DNA from: an uncultured Prochlorococcus sp.
GTDB taxonomy: Bacteria; Cyanobacteriota; Cyanobacteriia; PCC-6307; Cyanobiaceae
Length of the DNA stretch: 64,000 nt
Direction: 5' to 3'
Assembly: GCA_902521995.1 (NCBI GenBank)
Contig: CABYTO010000001.1
Span: 62,001-126,000, forward strand
Part shown: one piece after another, positions 36,713 through 45,160 of the stretch
Position numbering within the stretch: position 1 is the first letter of the stretch
Layout of the letters: each line of letters starts with the position of its first letter
The notes under the pieces: model-generated
Seen by the model: the letters and a program-made list of their open reading frames with translations, nothing else
Database searches by the model: none
Told to the model about the DNA's origin: nothing
Made by a program: the position numbers and the translations under genes

Positions 36713-37822
36713 TTAGCATTTATCTGAAAAATTGCAGGGAAAATCTATCTTTTCGAGAATTCTTTTTAGATTTACATGCTCTTGAACTAATTGAATAGCA
36801 TAAGAAGCTTTAATTGATTCATGTATTCTGACATGACCAAAAGCTTGTTCAATAATTTCCACGGAGGAAAGAGTATCTAATTCCACCTTTAAAATTGGCA
36901 CCTCTAATTCCTCCGCTCTATGAATCAATTGTGACAAGGGATCTCCTAAACCAGTTAAAATAAGACATTGAGTCGAAGCTTCCAAAGCAGCAAGTTGGAT
37001 ATCAGTTCTATCAGCTCCAGTAACTACAGCCATATTTCGTCTTCTCCTGAAAAATTCCATTGCAGAATTTACCCCCATTGCACCAATGCTTAATGTTTCA
37101 ACAAGCAATTGATCTTTTTCAGGGCAACAAATTACTTGGGCATCTAGTCTTCTTACAAGCTCGCCTACGGTGACGCTTCTAAGAAGCGGTGATTTAGGCA
37201 TCACTCCAAACACTTCAATATCCAAATCTTTAAGGGAGGGTATTATTTCATTTTTTACTTTTTCGAGTTCTTGCGGCAAAACTCCATTTAGTACAACTCC
37301 AGCCAATTTCTCACCTAATTGTTTTTTCGCATCAAGCAATGCATCCACACTTTTACAATCTTCCCATAAATTCACAATTAAAACTTTCGCATCTAAATCC
37401 TCAGCTAGTTGTGGAAGACTTAAGCCATAAATCATACCCTCATGAAGACTTCCTGCTGCCTCTAAAATGTTAAGACCTTCAAAATCATCATTAACCAATC
37501 CTTCAATCTGATCAAAACCTTTTCCTGGGAGTAAGTCTTTATTGAAGATTCTTTTTTCAGCTGAGATATTATCCAATAACCCAACTGAAGAAATTAAATT
37601 CTCCTCTTCGATATTTAAGGTTGATCCAATAAACTTAACATCATCATCTATTAATCCCTCATAAGACATTGAGGGAAGATTTGTAAGTTCAATACAAGTT
37701 GCTAAAGGTTTTCCAATGCGTACTTTTTTTTTCTTCTGTAAAAGTTTTTTTGCTATCCCAAGAACCATTGCAGACTTACCACTAAATGGCTCACATGAGC
37801 CAATTAATAATATATCGCTCAT
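36713..37822 (-). CDS. BioD-like P-loop protein with DRTGG domain
   Basis: 369 residues. The N-terminal domain (about 1-205) has the P-loop GSCEPFSGKSAMVLG and the fold of dethiobiotin synthase-like proteins. The C-terminal DRTGG domain (about 215-330) has VTGADRTDIQLAALE and LTGLGDPL. This is the arrangement of the N-terminal half of long phosphotransacetylases (COG0857), without the phosphotransacetylase domain. A regulatory or ligand-sensing role is often supposed. The neighbour downstream is the SLOG-fold protein. Confidence 0.82.
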   Translation of the reverse strand: MSDILLIGSCEPFSGKSAMVLGIAKKLLQKKKKVRIGKPLATCIELTNLPSMSYEGLIDDDVKFIGSTLNIEEENLISSVGLLDNISAEKRIFNKDLLPGKGFDQIEGLVNDDFEGLNILEAAGSLHEGMIYGLSLPQLAEDLDAKVLIVNLWEDCKSVDALLDAKKQLGEKLAGVVLNGVLPQELEKVKNEIIPSLKDLDIEVFGVMPKSPLLRSVTVGELVRRLDAQVICCPEKDQLLVETLSIGAMGVNSAMEFFRRRRNMAVVTGADRTDIQLAALEASTQCLILTGLGDPLSQLIHRAEELEVPILKVELDTLSSVEIIEQAFGHVRIHESIKASYAIQLVQEHVNLKRILEKIDFPCNFSDKC

Positions 37823-37976
37823 AATTTAGTAAATTATCTATTAATAGGTTTAAGATAATATTTTTTTCAGAACTAAACAAATATTTATTTATGAGTTTTA
37901 ATCAAATAAAAAAATAAATAATCTTTTTTTGGTAAATTTATTTTAATTATTTGGTATCTCATAAAAATCAAGCAAA

Positions 37977-38696
37977 ATGATAAATTCAACCAAAAACGAA
38001 AAAACCATAGGGATTACTGGAGCCTCAGGTGCGCTAGGGAAAGAATTAACTAAGTTGTTTCGTCAAAAAGGATATAAAGTGATTGGATTTACTCATAGTA
38101 AAACTAATTATGAAATAAATCTTGAATCTCCAAATGAATGGATTAAATGGGAATGTGGGAAGGAGTCGTTATTAAAAAAACAATTAGAGAATATAGACAT
38201 TTTAATTTTGAACCATGGTATCTATGATTTGAGTAGAGAAAATTCTAATTATGAAAGCTCAATTGAGATAAATGCATTAAGCAAATTCAAATTTTTAAAT
38301 TTATTTGAAGATATTGCTCTAAGGAATGATTCACAAATAAAAAAAGAGATTTGGATAAATACATCTGAAGCAGAAATATTACCCGCCCTAAATCCTTCAT
38401 ATGAGATTAGTAAATCCCTTATTGGTCAATTAGTTTCTTTCAAAAAAAACCTATTGGACAAAAATACAAAGAAAAAATTAATAATAAAAAAAATTATCTT
38501 AGGGCCTTTTAAATCAGAATTAAATCCTCTTGGAATAATGAGTCCCAAATTTGTTTCTAAAAAAATTTATGATTTAGCCAATTCAAAAAATTATTTAGTA
38601 ATTATTAGTCCAAACCCTTTGACATATGTACTATTCCCATTGAAAGAATTTTTTAATTTTCTTTATTGCCGAATTATCTATAAATATAAATCTTAG
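37977..38696 (+). CDS. Short-chain dehydrogenase/reductase
   Basis: A 239-residue Rossmann protein. The nucleotide-binding motif GITGASGALGKEL (about residues 12-24) is clear, and the catalytic Tyr-x-x-x-Lys is in SYEISKSLIGQL (near 140). The middle NHGIYD replaces the usual NNAG. The C-terminus (about 210-235) is hydrophobic and aromatic and may associate with membrane. The substrate is unknown. The 154-bp upstream spacer to the BioD-like gene is very AT-rich and shows no other gene. Confidence 0.8.
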   Translation: MINSTKNEKTIGITGASGALGKELTKLFRQKGYKVIGFTHSKTNYEINLESPNEWIKWECGKESLLKKQLENIDILILNHGIYDLSRENSNYESSIEINALSKFKFLNLFEDIALRNDSQIKKEIWINTSEAEILPALNPSYEISKSLIGQLVSFKKNLLDKNTKKKLIIKKIILGPFKSELNPLGIMSPKFVSKKIYDLANSKNYLVIISPNPLTYVLFPLKEFFNFLYCRIIYKYKS

Positions 38697-38700
38697 CGCC

Positions 38701-39540
38701 TTAAAAATCTCGATCTGTCAATATTTCAATGCCATCTTTTAAAACAACTATTGTATGCTCCCATTGGGCCGATAGTTTTCCATCTTTTGTTATTACGGTC
38801 CATCTATCATTTAGTGTTTTGCAAAATTTAGTCCCTTCATTAACAATCGGTTCCACCGCTAATGTCATTCCTTCGCGAAGGACGACGTTAGGCAATTCTT
38901 TGGTCCGAAAATTAAATACTGATGGTTCTTCATGAAGATTTCGTCCCACTCCATGACCTGTATAGTCTTCTACAACACTAAAGCCATTTTTTACAACAAC
39001 GTCTTCAATTTCCCCAGCCACATCTAGAAGTGTATTCCCTGCCTTGATTTTCGAAAGCCCCGCATACAATGCTTTAAAAGCAATATCACTAAGTTTTTGA
39101 GCCTTTGGACTAACTTCTCCTACACAAATTGATATACAACTGTCTCCATGGAAACCATCTAAATATGCCCCTGTATCAATTTTTACCAAGTCACCATTTT
39201 TAATTATTTTATTTTTACTTGGAATACCGTGGACAACCTCATTATTAATACTAGAACAAATACTAGAAGGGAATCCATGGTAGCCCTTGAAACTTGGCAC
39301 AGCTCCAAAACTTTTTATCCTCTTTTCTGCGAAATCATCTAAATCTTTTGTACTCATTCCAGGTTTAATTAAGTCATTAATTTCTCTCAAAACAGTAGCT
39401 ACAATTCTGCTAGATTTTTTCATCAAATTTATTTCCCGTGAAGACTTTATTTCGATTCCTCTTCTCCTCTCAATAAAAGGAACTTGATCATTAGCTTTTG
39501 AATTATTTTTATTTAACAAAAGATCTGCAAAATGTCTCAT
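38701..39540 (-). CDS. map: Methionine aminopeptidase type I
   Basis: Removes initiator Met from new proteins. The five metal ligands of the family are visible: Asp in KIDTGAYLDGFHGDSC (two Asp), His in YTGHGVGRNLHEEP, Glu in AVEPIVNEG and Glu in AQWEHTIVV. It carries an N-terminal extension of about 30 residues with basic RRRG before the usual KSSREINLMK start, and lacks the zinc-finger extension of some types. 279 residues. Convergent with the SDR gene, 4 bp between stops. Confidence 0.95.
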   Translation of the reverse strand: MRHFADLLLNKNNSKANDQVPFIERRRGIEIKSSREINLMKKSSRIVATVLREINDLIKPGMSTKDLDDFAEKRIKSFGAVPSFKGYHGFPSSICSSINNEVVHGIPSKNKIIKNGDLVKIDTGAYLDGFHGDSCISICVGEVSPKAQKLSDIAFKALYAGLSKIKAGNTLLDVAGEIEDVVVKNGFSVVEDYTGHGVGRNLHEEPSVFNFRTKELPNVVLREGMTLAVEPIVNEGTKFCKTLNDRWTVITKDGKLSAQWEHTIVVLKDGIEILTDRDF

Positions 39541-39635
39541 TGGAATAAATAATAGTAATAGGTAAATATCTTCAAAATAGCCTTTATGATCTTGGCTATC
39601 TTAAATCTATCAATAACAATGGGGAAGAAACGAAA

Positions 39636-39944
39636 ATGAAAACTTTATTTAATTCTAGGCAATTTCATAAGGCTTTGGCGCCTTGGATTTTTCTTCCATT
39701 ATTTATATCTTCAATTACTGGTCTTCTTTATAGGGTTTCAAAAGATTTACTGGGATACTCTAGAGAACAAGTTCATTGGTTAATGTCTCTCCATGAGGGC
39801 GAATGGCTTGGAAATAATGGAGAACTTATATACGTAATATTAAATTCACTTGGAGTTTTATGGATGCTCGTCACAGGATTCCAAATGTTTTCAAAAACAA
39901 TTTCATTTACCAAAAAGGTTACTAAAGGCGAGTCAAAAGGTTAA
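39636..39944 (+). CDS. Small PepSY-like membrane protein
   Basis: A 102-residue protein with two hydrophobic segments (about residues 15-32 and 66-84). The N-terminal [26 protein letters not shown] resembles the first helix of PepSY-TM proteins (His and Pro conserved), and the middle [16 protein letters not shown] is reminiscent of that family. This is a reduced single-unit form. Function is unknown. It is 23 bp upstream of rplS and probably shares its transcript. Confidence 0.7.
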   Translation: MKTLFNSRQFHKALAPWIFLPLFISSITGLLYRVSKDLLGYSREQVHWLMSLHEGEWLGNNGELIYVILNSLGVLWMLVTGFQMFSKTISFTKKVTKGESKG

Positions 39945-39967
39945 GATATAGAACTTGTAGGACAATA

Positions 39968-40447
39968 ATGACCAAAATGGCAAAAGAGAAACAAGAGAAG
40001 GATTTAGAAACCGGTATTAAAGCTGACGCATCAGTTGATGTACCAGTTGAACAAAAAGAAAAAAATACGGTTTCTGAGACTACGCAAACCTTAAGCGCAT
40101 CAAATCTTATTAAGGAATTTGAGAACGAACAATTAAAAAAAGAATTACCTGAAATATATGTTGGGGACACTGTTAAAGTTGGAGTGAAAATTACAGAAGG
40201 TAATAAAGAAAGAGTCCAACCTTATGAAGGCGTTGTCATAGCAAAAAGACATGGAGGAATTAACCAGACTATTACAGTTAGAAGAATTTTTCAGGGCATA
40301 GGTGTTGAAAGAGTATTTATGCTACATAGTCCACAGGTTGCCTCTCTAAAAGTTGAACGTAGAGGTAAAGTAAGAAGAGCTAAGTTATTCTATCTGAGAG
40401 ATAGGGTAGGAAAAGCTACTCGCGTAAAACAACGCTTTGATCGATAA
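39968..40447 (+). CDS. rplS: Ribosomal protein L19 with N-terminal extension
   Basis: Large-subunit protein near the subunit interface. The conserved domain starts near residue 43 ([17 protein letters not shown]) and has [60 protein letters not shown]. The usual L19 is about 115 residues, so the first 42 residues here are an extra, low-complexity, Glu/Lys/Val/Thr-rich tail. Two Met codons (1 and 4) compete as start. tRNA-Trp follows 53 bp downstream. Confidence 0.96.
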   Translation: MTKMAKEKQEKDLETGIKADASVDVPVEQKEKNTVSETTQTLSASNLIKEFENEQLKKELPEIYVGDTVKVGVKITEGNKERVQPYEGVVIAKRHGGINQTITVRRIFQGIGVERVFMLHSPQVASLKVERRGKVRRAKLFYLRDRVGKATRVKQRFDR

Positions 40448-40500
40448 AGTTGTAAATTAATCAACTTATTGGTCACAAAGACGCTTATAATTATTTAAAT

Positions 40501-40573
40501 GCGTCGTTAGTTCAGTTGGTAGAACGCAGGTCTCCAAAACCTGATGTCGGGGGTTCAAGTCCTCCACGACGCG
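40501..40573 (+). tRNA. tRNA-Trp (anticodon CCA)
   Basis: A 73-base cloverleaf. The seven-base acceptor gcgtcgt pairs with acgacgc, the anticodon stem caggt/acctg encloses ctCCAaa, and the T arm is ggggg-ttcaagt-cctcc with one G-T pair. The 3' CCA is not encoded. It lies between rplS and the hyper-conserved protein gene, on the same strand. Confidence 0.96.
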
Positions 40574-40608
40574 TTTGATCAACAATATGCAAATCATTTT
40601 TTCATAAG

Positions 40609-40803
40609 ATGGAGTTAGATCTTCAACCTGGGGACGTAGTTAAAGTCCTCGAATCAGCAGCATTAGGATGGGTTCGTGCAAGAGTTATCAGAGTTAAGTC
40701 TGGTGGGAGAGTTGTCGTACAAAGTGACCAAGGCAGAGAATTTACTGCTAGAGGCAATCAAGTTAGGTTGATAGAACCTGCTGGTTTTAGACCTCAAAAA
40801 TAA
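40609..40803 (+). CDS. Hyper-conserved small SH3/tudor-like protein (PSHCP)
   Basis: A 64-residue basic protein. The chain is almost all beta strand: LQPGDVVKVLESAALGWVRA, RVIRVKSGGRVVVQSDQG and an NQVRLIEPAGF ending. I recognise it, from memory, as the protein nearly identical in all Prochlorococcus and marine Synechococcus, reported to have a tudor-like fold and to associate with RNA and ribosomal protein L2. The codons are richer in G and C than those of its neighbours. It sits between two tRNA genes and between rplS and gltX, which fits a role in translation. Function not established here. Confidence 0.8.
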   Translation: MELDLQPGDVVKVLESAALGWVRARVIRVKSGGRVVVQSDQGREFTARGNQVRLIEPAGFRPQK

Positions 40804-40952
40804 ATAGTTGTTTACACTAAGGCAGTTAAAAAACTGATTATTTCTGTAAATCCTCAAATTAATAAATTTTTTTTATTACAACCCCATAAATTAAGTATTA
40901 TGATCTGATAATTTTAAGAATGAAGTTCTAAATAAATTTAGAACAAAACTCT

Positions 40953-41026
40953 GGGACCGTAGTTCAACTGGTTAGAGCACCGCCCTGTCACGGCGGAAGT
41001 TGCGGGTTCGAATCCCGTCGGTCCCG
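40953..41026 (+). tRNA. tRNA-Asp (anticodon GTC)
   Basis: A 74-base cloverleaf. The acceptor gggaccg pairs with cggtccc, the anticodon stem ccgcc/ggcgg encloses ctGTCac, and the T arm is gcggg-ttcgaat-cccgt. CCA is not encoded. It ends 17 bp before the gltX start codon, so it is probably processed from a transcript shared with gltX. Confidence 0.97.
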
Positions 41027-41043
41027 TTTTTTCTAAAAGAAAT

Positions 41044-42474
41044 TTGGAAAAACGTTTAAGACTAGCACCGAGTCCAACGGGTTTATTTCATATTGGGACA
41101 GCGCGAACAGCACTATTCAATTGGTTGTATGCACAAAAAATAGGTGGAAAATTTCTTATCAGAATAGAAGATACAGATTTTCTTCGGTCTAAATCTGAAT
41201 ATACAAAAAATATATTAGAGGGCTTGAAATGGCTTGGACTTAAATGGGATGAAGAACCTATAAAGCAAAGTGAAAGAATTTTGATTCACAAAAGTCATAT
41301 CAAAAAACTATTGGAATGTGGAGCTGCATATAGGTGCTTTACATCAGAAGATGAAATATCTGAATTAAGAGAAGAACAAAAAAAGAAAGGATTACCTCCA
41401 AAGCATGACAATAGACACAGAAGTCTTTCAAAAGAAGAAATAGAAACATTCATATCCCAAGGCCGGACTTCAGTAATAAGATTTAAGATTGATGAAAAAA
41501 TTGATATTAAATGGGTAGATCAGATAAGAGGCGAAATCAAATGGCAAGGGAAGGATTTGGGCGGCGATTTAGTTTTATCAAGAAGGGCTAAGGGATATGA
41601 GATTGGTGATCCTTTGTATAATCTTGCAGTTGTAGTTGATGATAATTTCATGAATATTACTCACGTTGTAAGGGGTGAAGACCATATCTCAAACACTGCA
41701 AAACAAATATTGATCTATAAAGCATTAAATTTTAATTTGCCAACTTTTTCGCATACACCGTTAATACTAAATAGCGAAGGGAAAAAATTATCTAAGAGAG
41801 ATTGCGTTACTTCAATCGACGAATTTAGAGAAATGGGATATTTACCTGAGGCCCTATCGAACTATATGGCATTTTTAGGTTGGTCTCCAAAATCTGCCGA
41901 CAGAGAAATACTTTCACTTGAAGAGATATCTGAAATTTTTGACTTATCAGAAATAAATAAAGCTGGTGCAAAATTTAGTTGGGAAAAACTCAACTGGATT
42001 AATTCTCAATATATAAAAAATATGGAATCAATCAAGTTAATTGAGATCATGAGAAAATACTGGGATGACAATGGTTGGGAGCCGCCATCTCAAGAATGGG
42101 CAAATAAATTAGCAATTTTGATTAAAGACTCTATGACTCTTTTAAAAGATTCAATTGATCAATCAAAACCATTTTTCTTAATACCTACAATTCAAAAAGA
42201 AGGTCAAGATTTTCTTGAAAACCGGGAAAGCAAATTATCTTTAAAACTAATCTTAAATTATTTAATTGAGCAAAATACTATAAAACTAAATGAAGAGAAA
42301 GCTAAAGAAATAATAAACGAAATCTCAAAAAAGCATAATATTAAAAAAGGGATATTAATGAAATCATTGAGAGTAGCCTTTTTTGGATCTCTCAGTGGTC
42401 CAGATTTAATTCAAAGTTGGGAGCTTTTCGCAGAGAGTAAAACTGATAGAACTCGAATTGAAAGATGTCTTTAA
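41044..42474 (+). CDS. gltX: Glutamyl-tRNA synthetase
   Basis: Class I synthetase charging tRNA-Glu, which also feeds tetrapyrrole synthesis through glutamyl-tRNA reductase. The HIGH-type motif is FHIGTARTALFNWL (about residues 16-29) and the KMSKS-type motif is KKLSKRD (near 242-248). 476 residues, with the C-terminal anticodon-binding helices. The TTG start (MEKRLRLAPSPTG) lies 17 bp after tRNA-Asp, leaving little room for a separate ribosome site. The stop directly abuts that of the antiporter gene. Confidence 0.97.
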   Translation: MEKRLRLAPSPTGLFHIGTARTALFNWLYAQKIGGKFLIRIEDTDFLRSKSEYTKNILEGLKWLGLKWDEEPIKQSERILIHKSHIKKLLECGAAYRCFTSEDEISELREEQKKKGLPPKHDNRHRSLSKEEIETFISQGRTSVIRFKIDEKIDIKWVDQIRGEIKWQGKDLGGDLVLSRRAKGYEIGDPLYNLAVVVDDNFMNITHVVRGEDHISNTAKQILIYKALNFNLPTFSHTPLILNSEGKKLSKRDCVTSIDEFREMGYLPEALSNYMAFLGWSPKSADREILSLEEISEIFDLSEINKAGAKFSWEKLNWINSQYIKNMESIKLIEIMRKYWDDNGWEPPSQEWANKLAILIKDSMTLLKDSIDQSKPFFLIPTIQKEGQDFLENRESKLSLKLILNYLIEQNTIKLNEEKAKEIINEISKKHNIKKGILMKSLRVAFFGSLSGPDLIQSWELFAESKTDRTRIERCL

Positions 42475-43680
42475 TCAATCAAAATTATTTTTTTGGCCTA
42501 ATTTAAGTCTATTTACCAAAGGTTTAGCTGAAAGTCCTTGTATTCCTACTGTCATCAAAATAGTAAGGAAAACTAAACCTTGTAGACGGCCAGCCCCAAG
42601 GATACCAGCCTGCTCTAATCTGATAGAAAAAAGAGAAGCTACAGCTGCAGTAACAATACCTCTTGGGGCTAACCATGCTAAAAATATTTTTTCTTTTAAG
42701 TTCAAGTCTCTCCCTATAGTTGCTATCCAGATAGAAATAGGGCGAACAATTACCATCAACATAAAAACGCAAACAACCCCTCCCCAGCCTAGCGGACTTA
42801 ATTCACCCCAAGAAACGTCAGCGGCCAAAAGAGGGAAAAGAACTGTTATTGCTAATTGAGCTAATTCACCTATTAGATTATCCAATCTCTCCTTATCTAT
42901 AACTTCTCTTTTGCCTACAATAAAACCTGCAGCAACTGAAGCCGGCAAGCCTGATTCGGGTAAAAAATATTCGCAAATTCCATACACAAGGAAAATAAAT
43001 CCAAGGGTAACTTGAAGCTCTATACCAAATGAGGCTTCATTCTTTATTCTTTTTAAAATTTCTGATAGTAACCATCCTGCACTTAATCCGATTAAAACTC
43101 CTCCCCCTAATCTTTGCATTAGTGCAATAAATACATCGTTAAACCCACGAAGGTCCCCTAAAGTCAATTCTAAAAGAAGCAATGCTAGTACGGCACCAAT
43201 TGGTTCAAGCAGCAATCCCTCAGCTTTTAAAACTTCCGAGAGTGGGGAAGCTAATTTTATTTGTTCCACTAATGGAGAGACAACTGTTGGTCCAGTAGCT
43301 AGAACTATGGCACTATAAATTCCTGCGACTTGCCATGAAAGGCCAGCCAGCCAATGAGCAATGAAAATTCCAGCTGATAATGAAATAAAAAGTCTCACCA
43401 ATGAAATTTTTAAAACAGTATTTCTTACATTCCCCTCAGGCAGTTTTAAATTTAATCCCCCTTCAAAAAGAACCAAACAGACCAAAAGCCCCACAATAGT
43501 TTCAAGCCCTTGCCCGAGATCTAAAGGCTCAACAAGTCCCAATCCTGATCTTCCAATTAATAATCCAGAAAGCAATAAAATAACAACACTTGGGAATCCT
43601 GTAAAAGAAGAAAATAATCGAGCGCAAGCACCTGCAAATACAGTTATCCCCCAAAGTAATCCAAGCCTTTCAGGCGTCAT
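42475..43680 (-). CDS. Cation/proton antiporter, NhaP/NhaS2-like
   Basis: A 401-residue membrane protein with about twelve segments, of the CPA1 sodium/proton antiporter superfamily. The ion-binding core is ATGPTVVSPL (near residue 130) and GLLLEPIGA (near 160). This matches the ATGP...DPxGA form I associate with cyanobacterial NhaS2, rather than the ATDP...ND form, except that Asp is replaced by Glu. It probably exports sodium or potassium. Its transport specificity is not shown. It converges on gltX with no gap. Confidence 0.85.
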   Translation of the reverse strand: MTPERLGLLWGITVFAGACARLFSSFTGFPSVVILLLSGLLIGRSGLGLVEPLDLGQGLETIVGLLVCLVLFEGGLNLKLPEGNVRNTVLKISLVRLFISLSAGIFIAHWLAGLSWQVAGIYSAIVLATGPTVVSPLVEQIKLASPLSEVLKAEGLLLEPIGAVLALLLLELTLGDLRGFNDVFIALMQRLGGGVLIGLSAGWLLSEILKRIKNEASFGIELQVTLGFIFLVYGICEYFLPESGLPASVAAGFIVGKREVIDKERLDNLIGELAQLAITVLFPLLAADVSWGELSPLGWGGVVCVFMLMVIVRPISIWIATIGRDLNLKEKIFLAWLAPRGIVTAAVASLFSIRLEQAGILGAGRLQGLVFLTILMTVGIQGLSAKPLVNRLKLGQKNNFD

Positions 43681-43842
43681 ATAAAATTATAAATAATAAA
43701 AACATTCATCATTTTGATTAAATCAATAATCTTATCTCTAGTCCAATAAAAAAAATACTTTTTAATTTAATTCATTGGCTGAACAAGCATATTTTAAAAA
43801 ATTCTTTCAAAAATACTTTTAAGAAAATTAATTTTATTTCTG

Positions 43843-44019
43843 TTAAGAAAACTGACTTATTAAAGCAATAATTATAAAAATAATTCCTATACCAACAGTT
43901 GCCATCCTTCCATTCCATATTTCAGCTTGAGGGGTAAAACCTCTTTTCCACAAATTCAATTCCTCTTTATCAACGAAGTTTTTTGTCTCTTTAATCTCGA
44001 TTTTAGGTTGTTTGTTCAT
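43843..44019 (-). CDS. hli: High-light-inducible (Hli/Scp) protein
   Basis: A 58-residue protein with one chlorophyll-binding transmembrane helix. The family signature is E33-I-W-N-G-R38-M-A, the charged Glu, Asn and Arg that bind chlorophyll, followed by a hydrophobic helix to the C-terminus. The usual Met after Ala is Thr here. Such proteins bind chlorophyll and carotenoid and dissipate energy when photosystems are damaged or built. It begins 5 bp after tsaD on the same strand, so it may be read from that transcript. The short N-terminus is acidic and basic by turns. Confidence 0.92.
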   Translation of the reverse strand: MNKQPKIEIKETKNFVDKEELNLWKRGFTPQAEIWNGRMATVGIGIIFIIIALISQFS

Positions 44020-44024
44020 TGAAA

Positions 44025-45095
44025 TTAGAAAGGAGGGTTTTCTTCATAAAGAGTATTTGCTTGTTCAATTGATAGTCTTGCTGCGACACCTAATTTAAGG
44101 GAACTTAAATGATCCTTAAATTTAATTCTGAACAACGCTGCCGCTCCAATCATTGCCGCATTATCTGTACAAAGATCAAGAGGCGCTAAATGCACTTTAA
44201 TAGATTTTTTACCAGCTTCACTAATCATCATTTTTCTTAATGTATTGTTAGCAGCCACTCCCCCAACCACAACAACATTATCCAAGCTATGATCTTCTGC
44301 GCATTTTATTGTTCTCTCTACCAAGACCTCTGCCACTACTCTCTCAAAACTTGCAGCAATATCTGAAATTGGAACGGTCTTCCCAGTCAAATTTATATTC
44401 TCAACTAATCTTAATACGGCAGTTTTTAAACCACTAAACGAGAAATCATATTTAAGAAATCCACCTTCTTTATCAGAGATCTTACATTTTGGTAAATTAA
44501 ATTTCATTGGGTCCCCATTTTTAGCAATTTTTTCAATTGCCGGTCCTCCTGGATAACTAAGACCTAATAGTCTGCCAACTTTATCAAAGGCTTCTCCAGC
44601 AGCATCATCAAAACTTTTCCCAAGTCTTTGCATCCTCCTACTATCATCTACCTTTATCAATTCAGTATGCCCGCCGCTTACAAGTAATGTAAGAAAAGAT
44701 TTCTTTGGATAGTTTTCTGAAAATAGAATTGAAGATAAATGCCCCTCCAAATGATGAATTCCCAAAAATGGTTTTGAATGTAACATGCAAAGTGATCTTG
44801 CAGTTATAGAGCCAACTCGTAAACAACCAACTAATCCAGGAGCTACGGTTGACGCAATATAATCGACTTCCTCAATTTTAATTTTTGCTTCTTCTAGAGC
44901 CTCATCTAAAACAAAAGGTAATAATTCTAAATGCTTTCTAGCTGCAAGTTCAGGGACAACTCCTCCCCATTTTGAATGATCTTCAATTTGAGAGGCAATT
45001 ATATTTGAATGTATTCTGAAAGTATCACCAATATTAGAAACTATTGAGACAGATGTCTCATCACAACTTGTTTCAATAGCTAAAACTTTGTGCAT
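44025..45095 (-). CDS. tsaD: tRNA threonylcarbamoyladenosine synthase subunit TsaD
   Basis: Transfers the threonylcarbamoyl group to A37 of ANN-decoding tRNAs. The metal-binding HHLEGHLSS (about residues 111-119, His ligands), the actin-like phosphate motifs (AIETSCDETSVS near the N-terminus, VSGGHTELIKV) and DNAAMIGAAA at the C-terminal end are present. 356 residues is normal. The partners TsaB, TsaC and TsaE are not in the window. The hli gene follows, 5 bp away. Confidence 0.96.
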   Translation of the reverse strand: MHKVLAIETSCDETSVSIVSNIGDTFRIHSNIIASQIEDHSKWGGVVPELAARKHLELLPFVLDEALEEAKIKIEEVDYIASTVAPGLVGCLRVGSITARSLCMLHSKPFLGIHHLEGHLSSILFSENYPKKSFLTLLVSGGHTELIKVDDSRRMQRLGKSFDDAAGEAFDKVGRLLGLSYPGGPAIEKIAKNGDPMKFNLPKCKISDKEGGFLKYDFSFSGLKTAVLRLVENINLTGKTVPISDIAASFERVVAEVLVERTIKCAEDHSLDNVVVVGGVAANNTLRKMMISEAGKKSIKVHLAPLDLCTDNAAMIGAAALFRIKFKDHLSSLKLGVAARLSIEQANTLYEENPPF

Positions 45096-45147
45096 TTTTG
45101 ATTCAACTTGTTCTATTTTAATATTAATTTCTTACTTAACACACTAT

Positions 45148-45152
45148 AAGGA
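45148..45152 (+). promoter_or_regulatory. AAGGA ribosome-binding site bearing on the psaF start
   Basis: AAGGA ends 8 bp before a TTG at 45161 and 17 bp before the first ATG at 45170. The spacing favours TTG, though the ATG gives the shorter signal peptide. Confidence 0.5.
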
Positions 45153-45160
45153 ATTAAAGA

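Noticed and set aside
42458..42859. Plus-strand open frame overlapping the antiporter gene
   Set aside because: It is antisense to conserved antiporter membrane helices and begins inside gltX, so it is a shadow frame.
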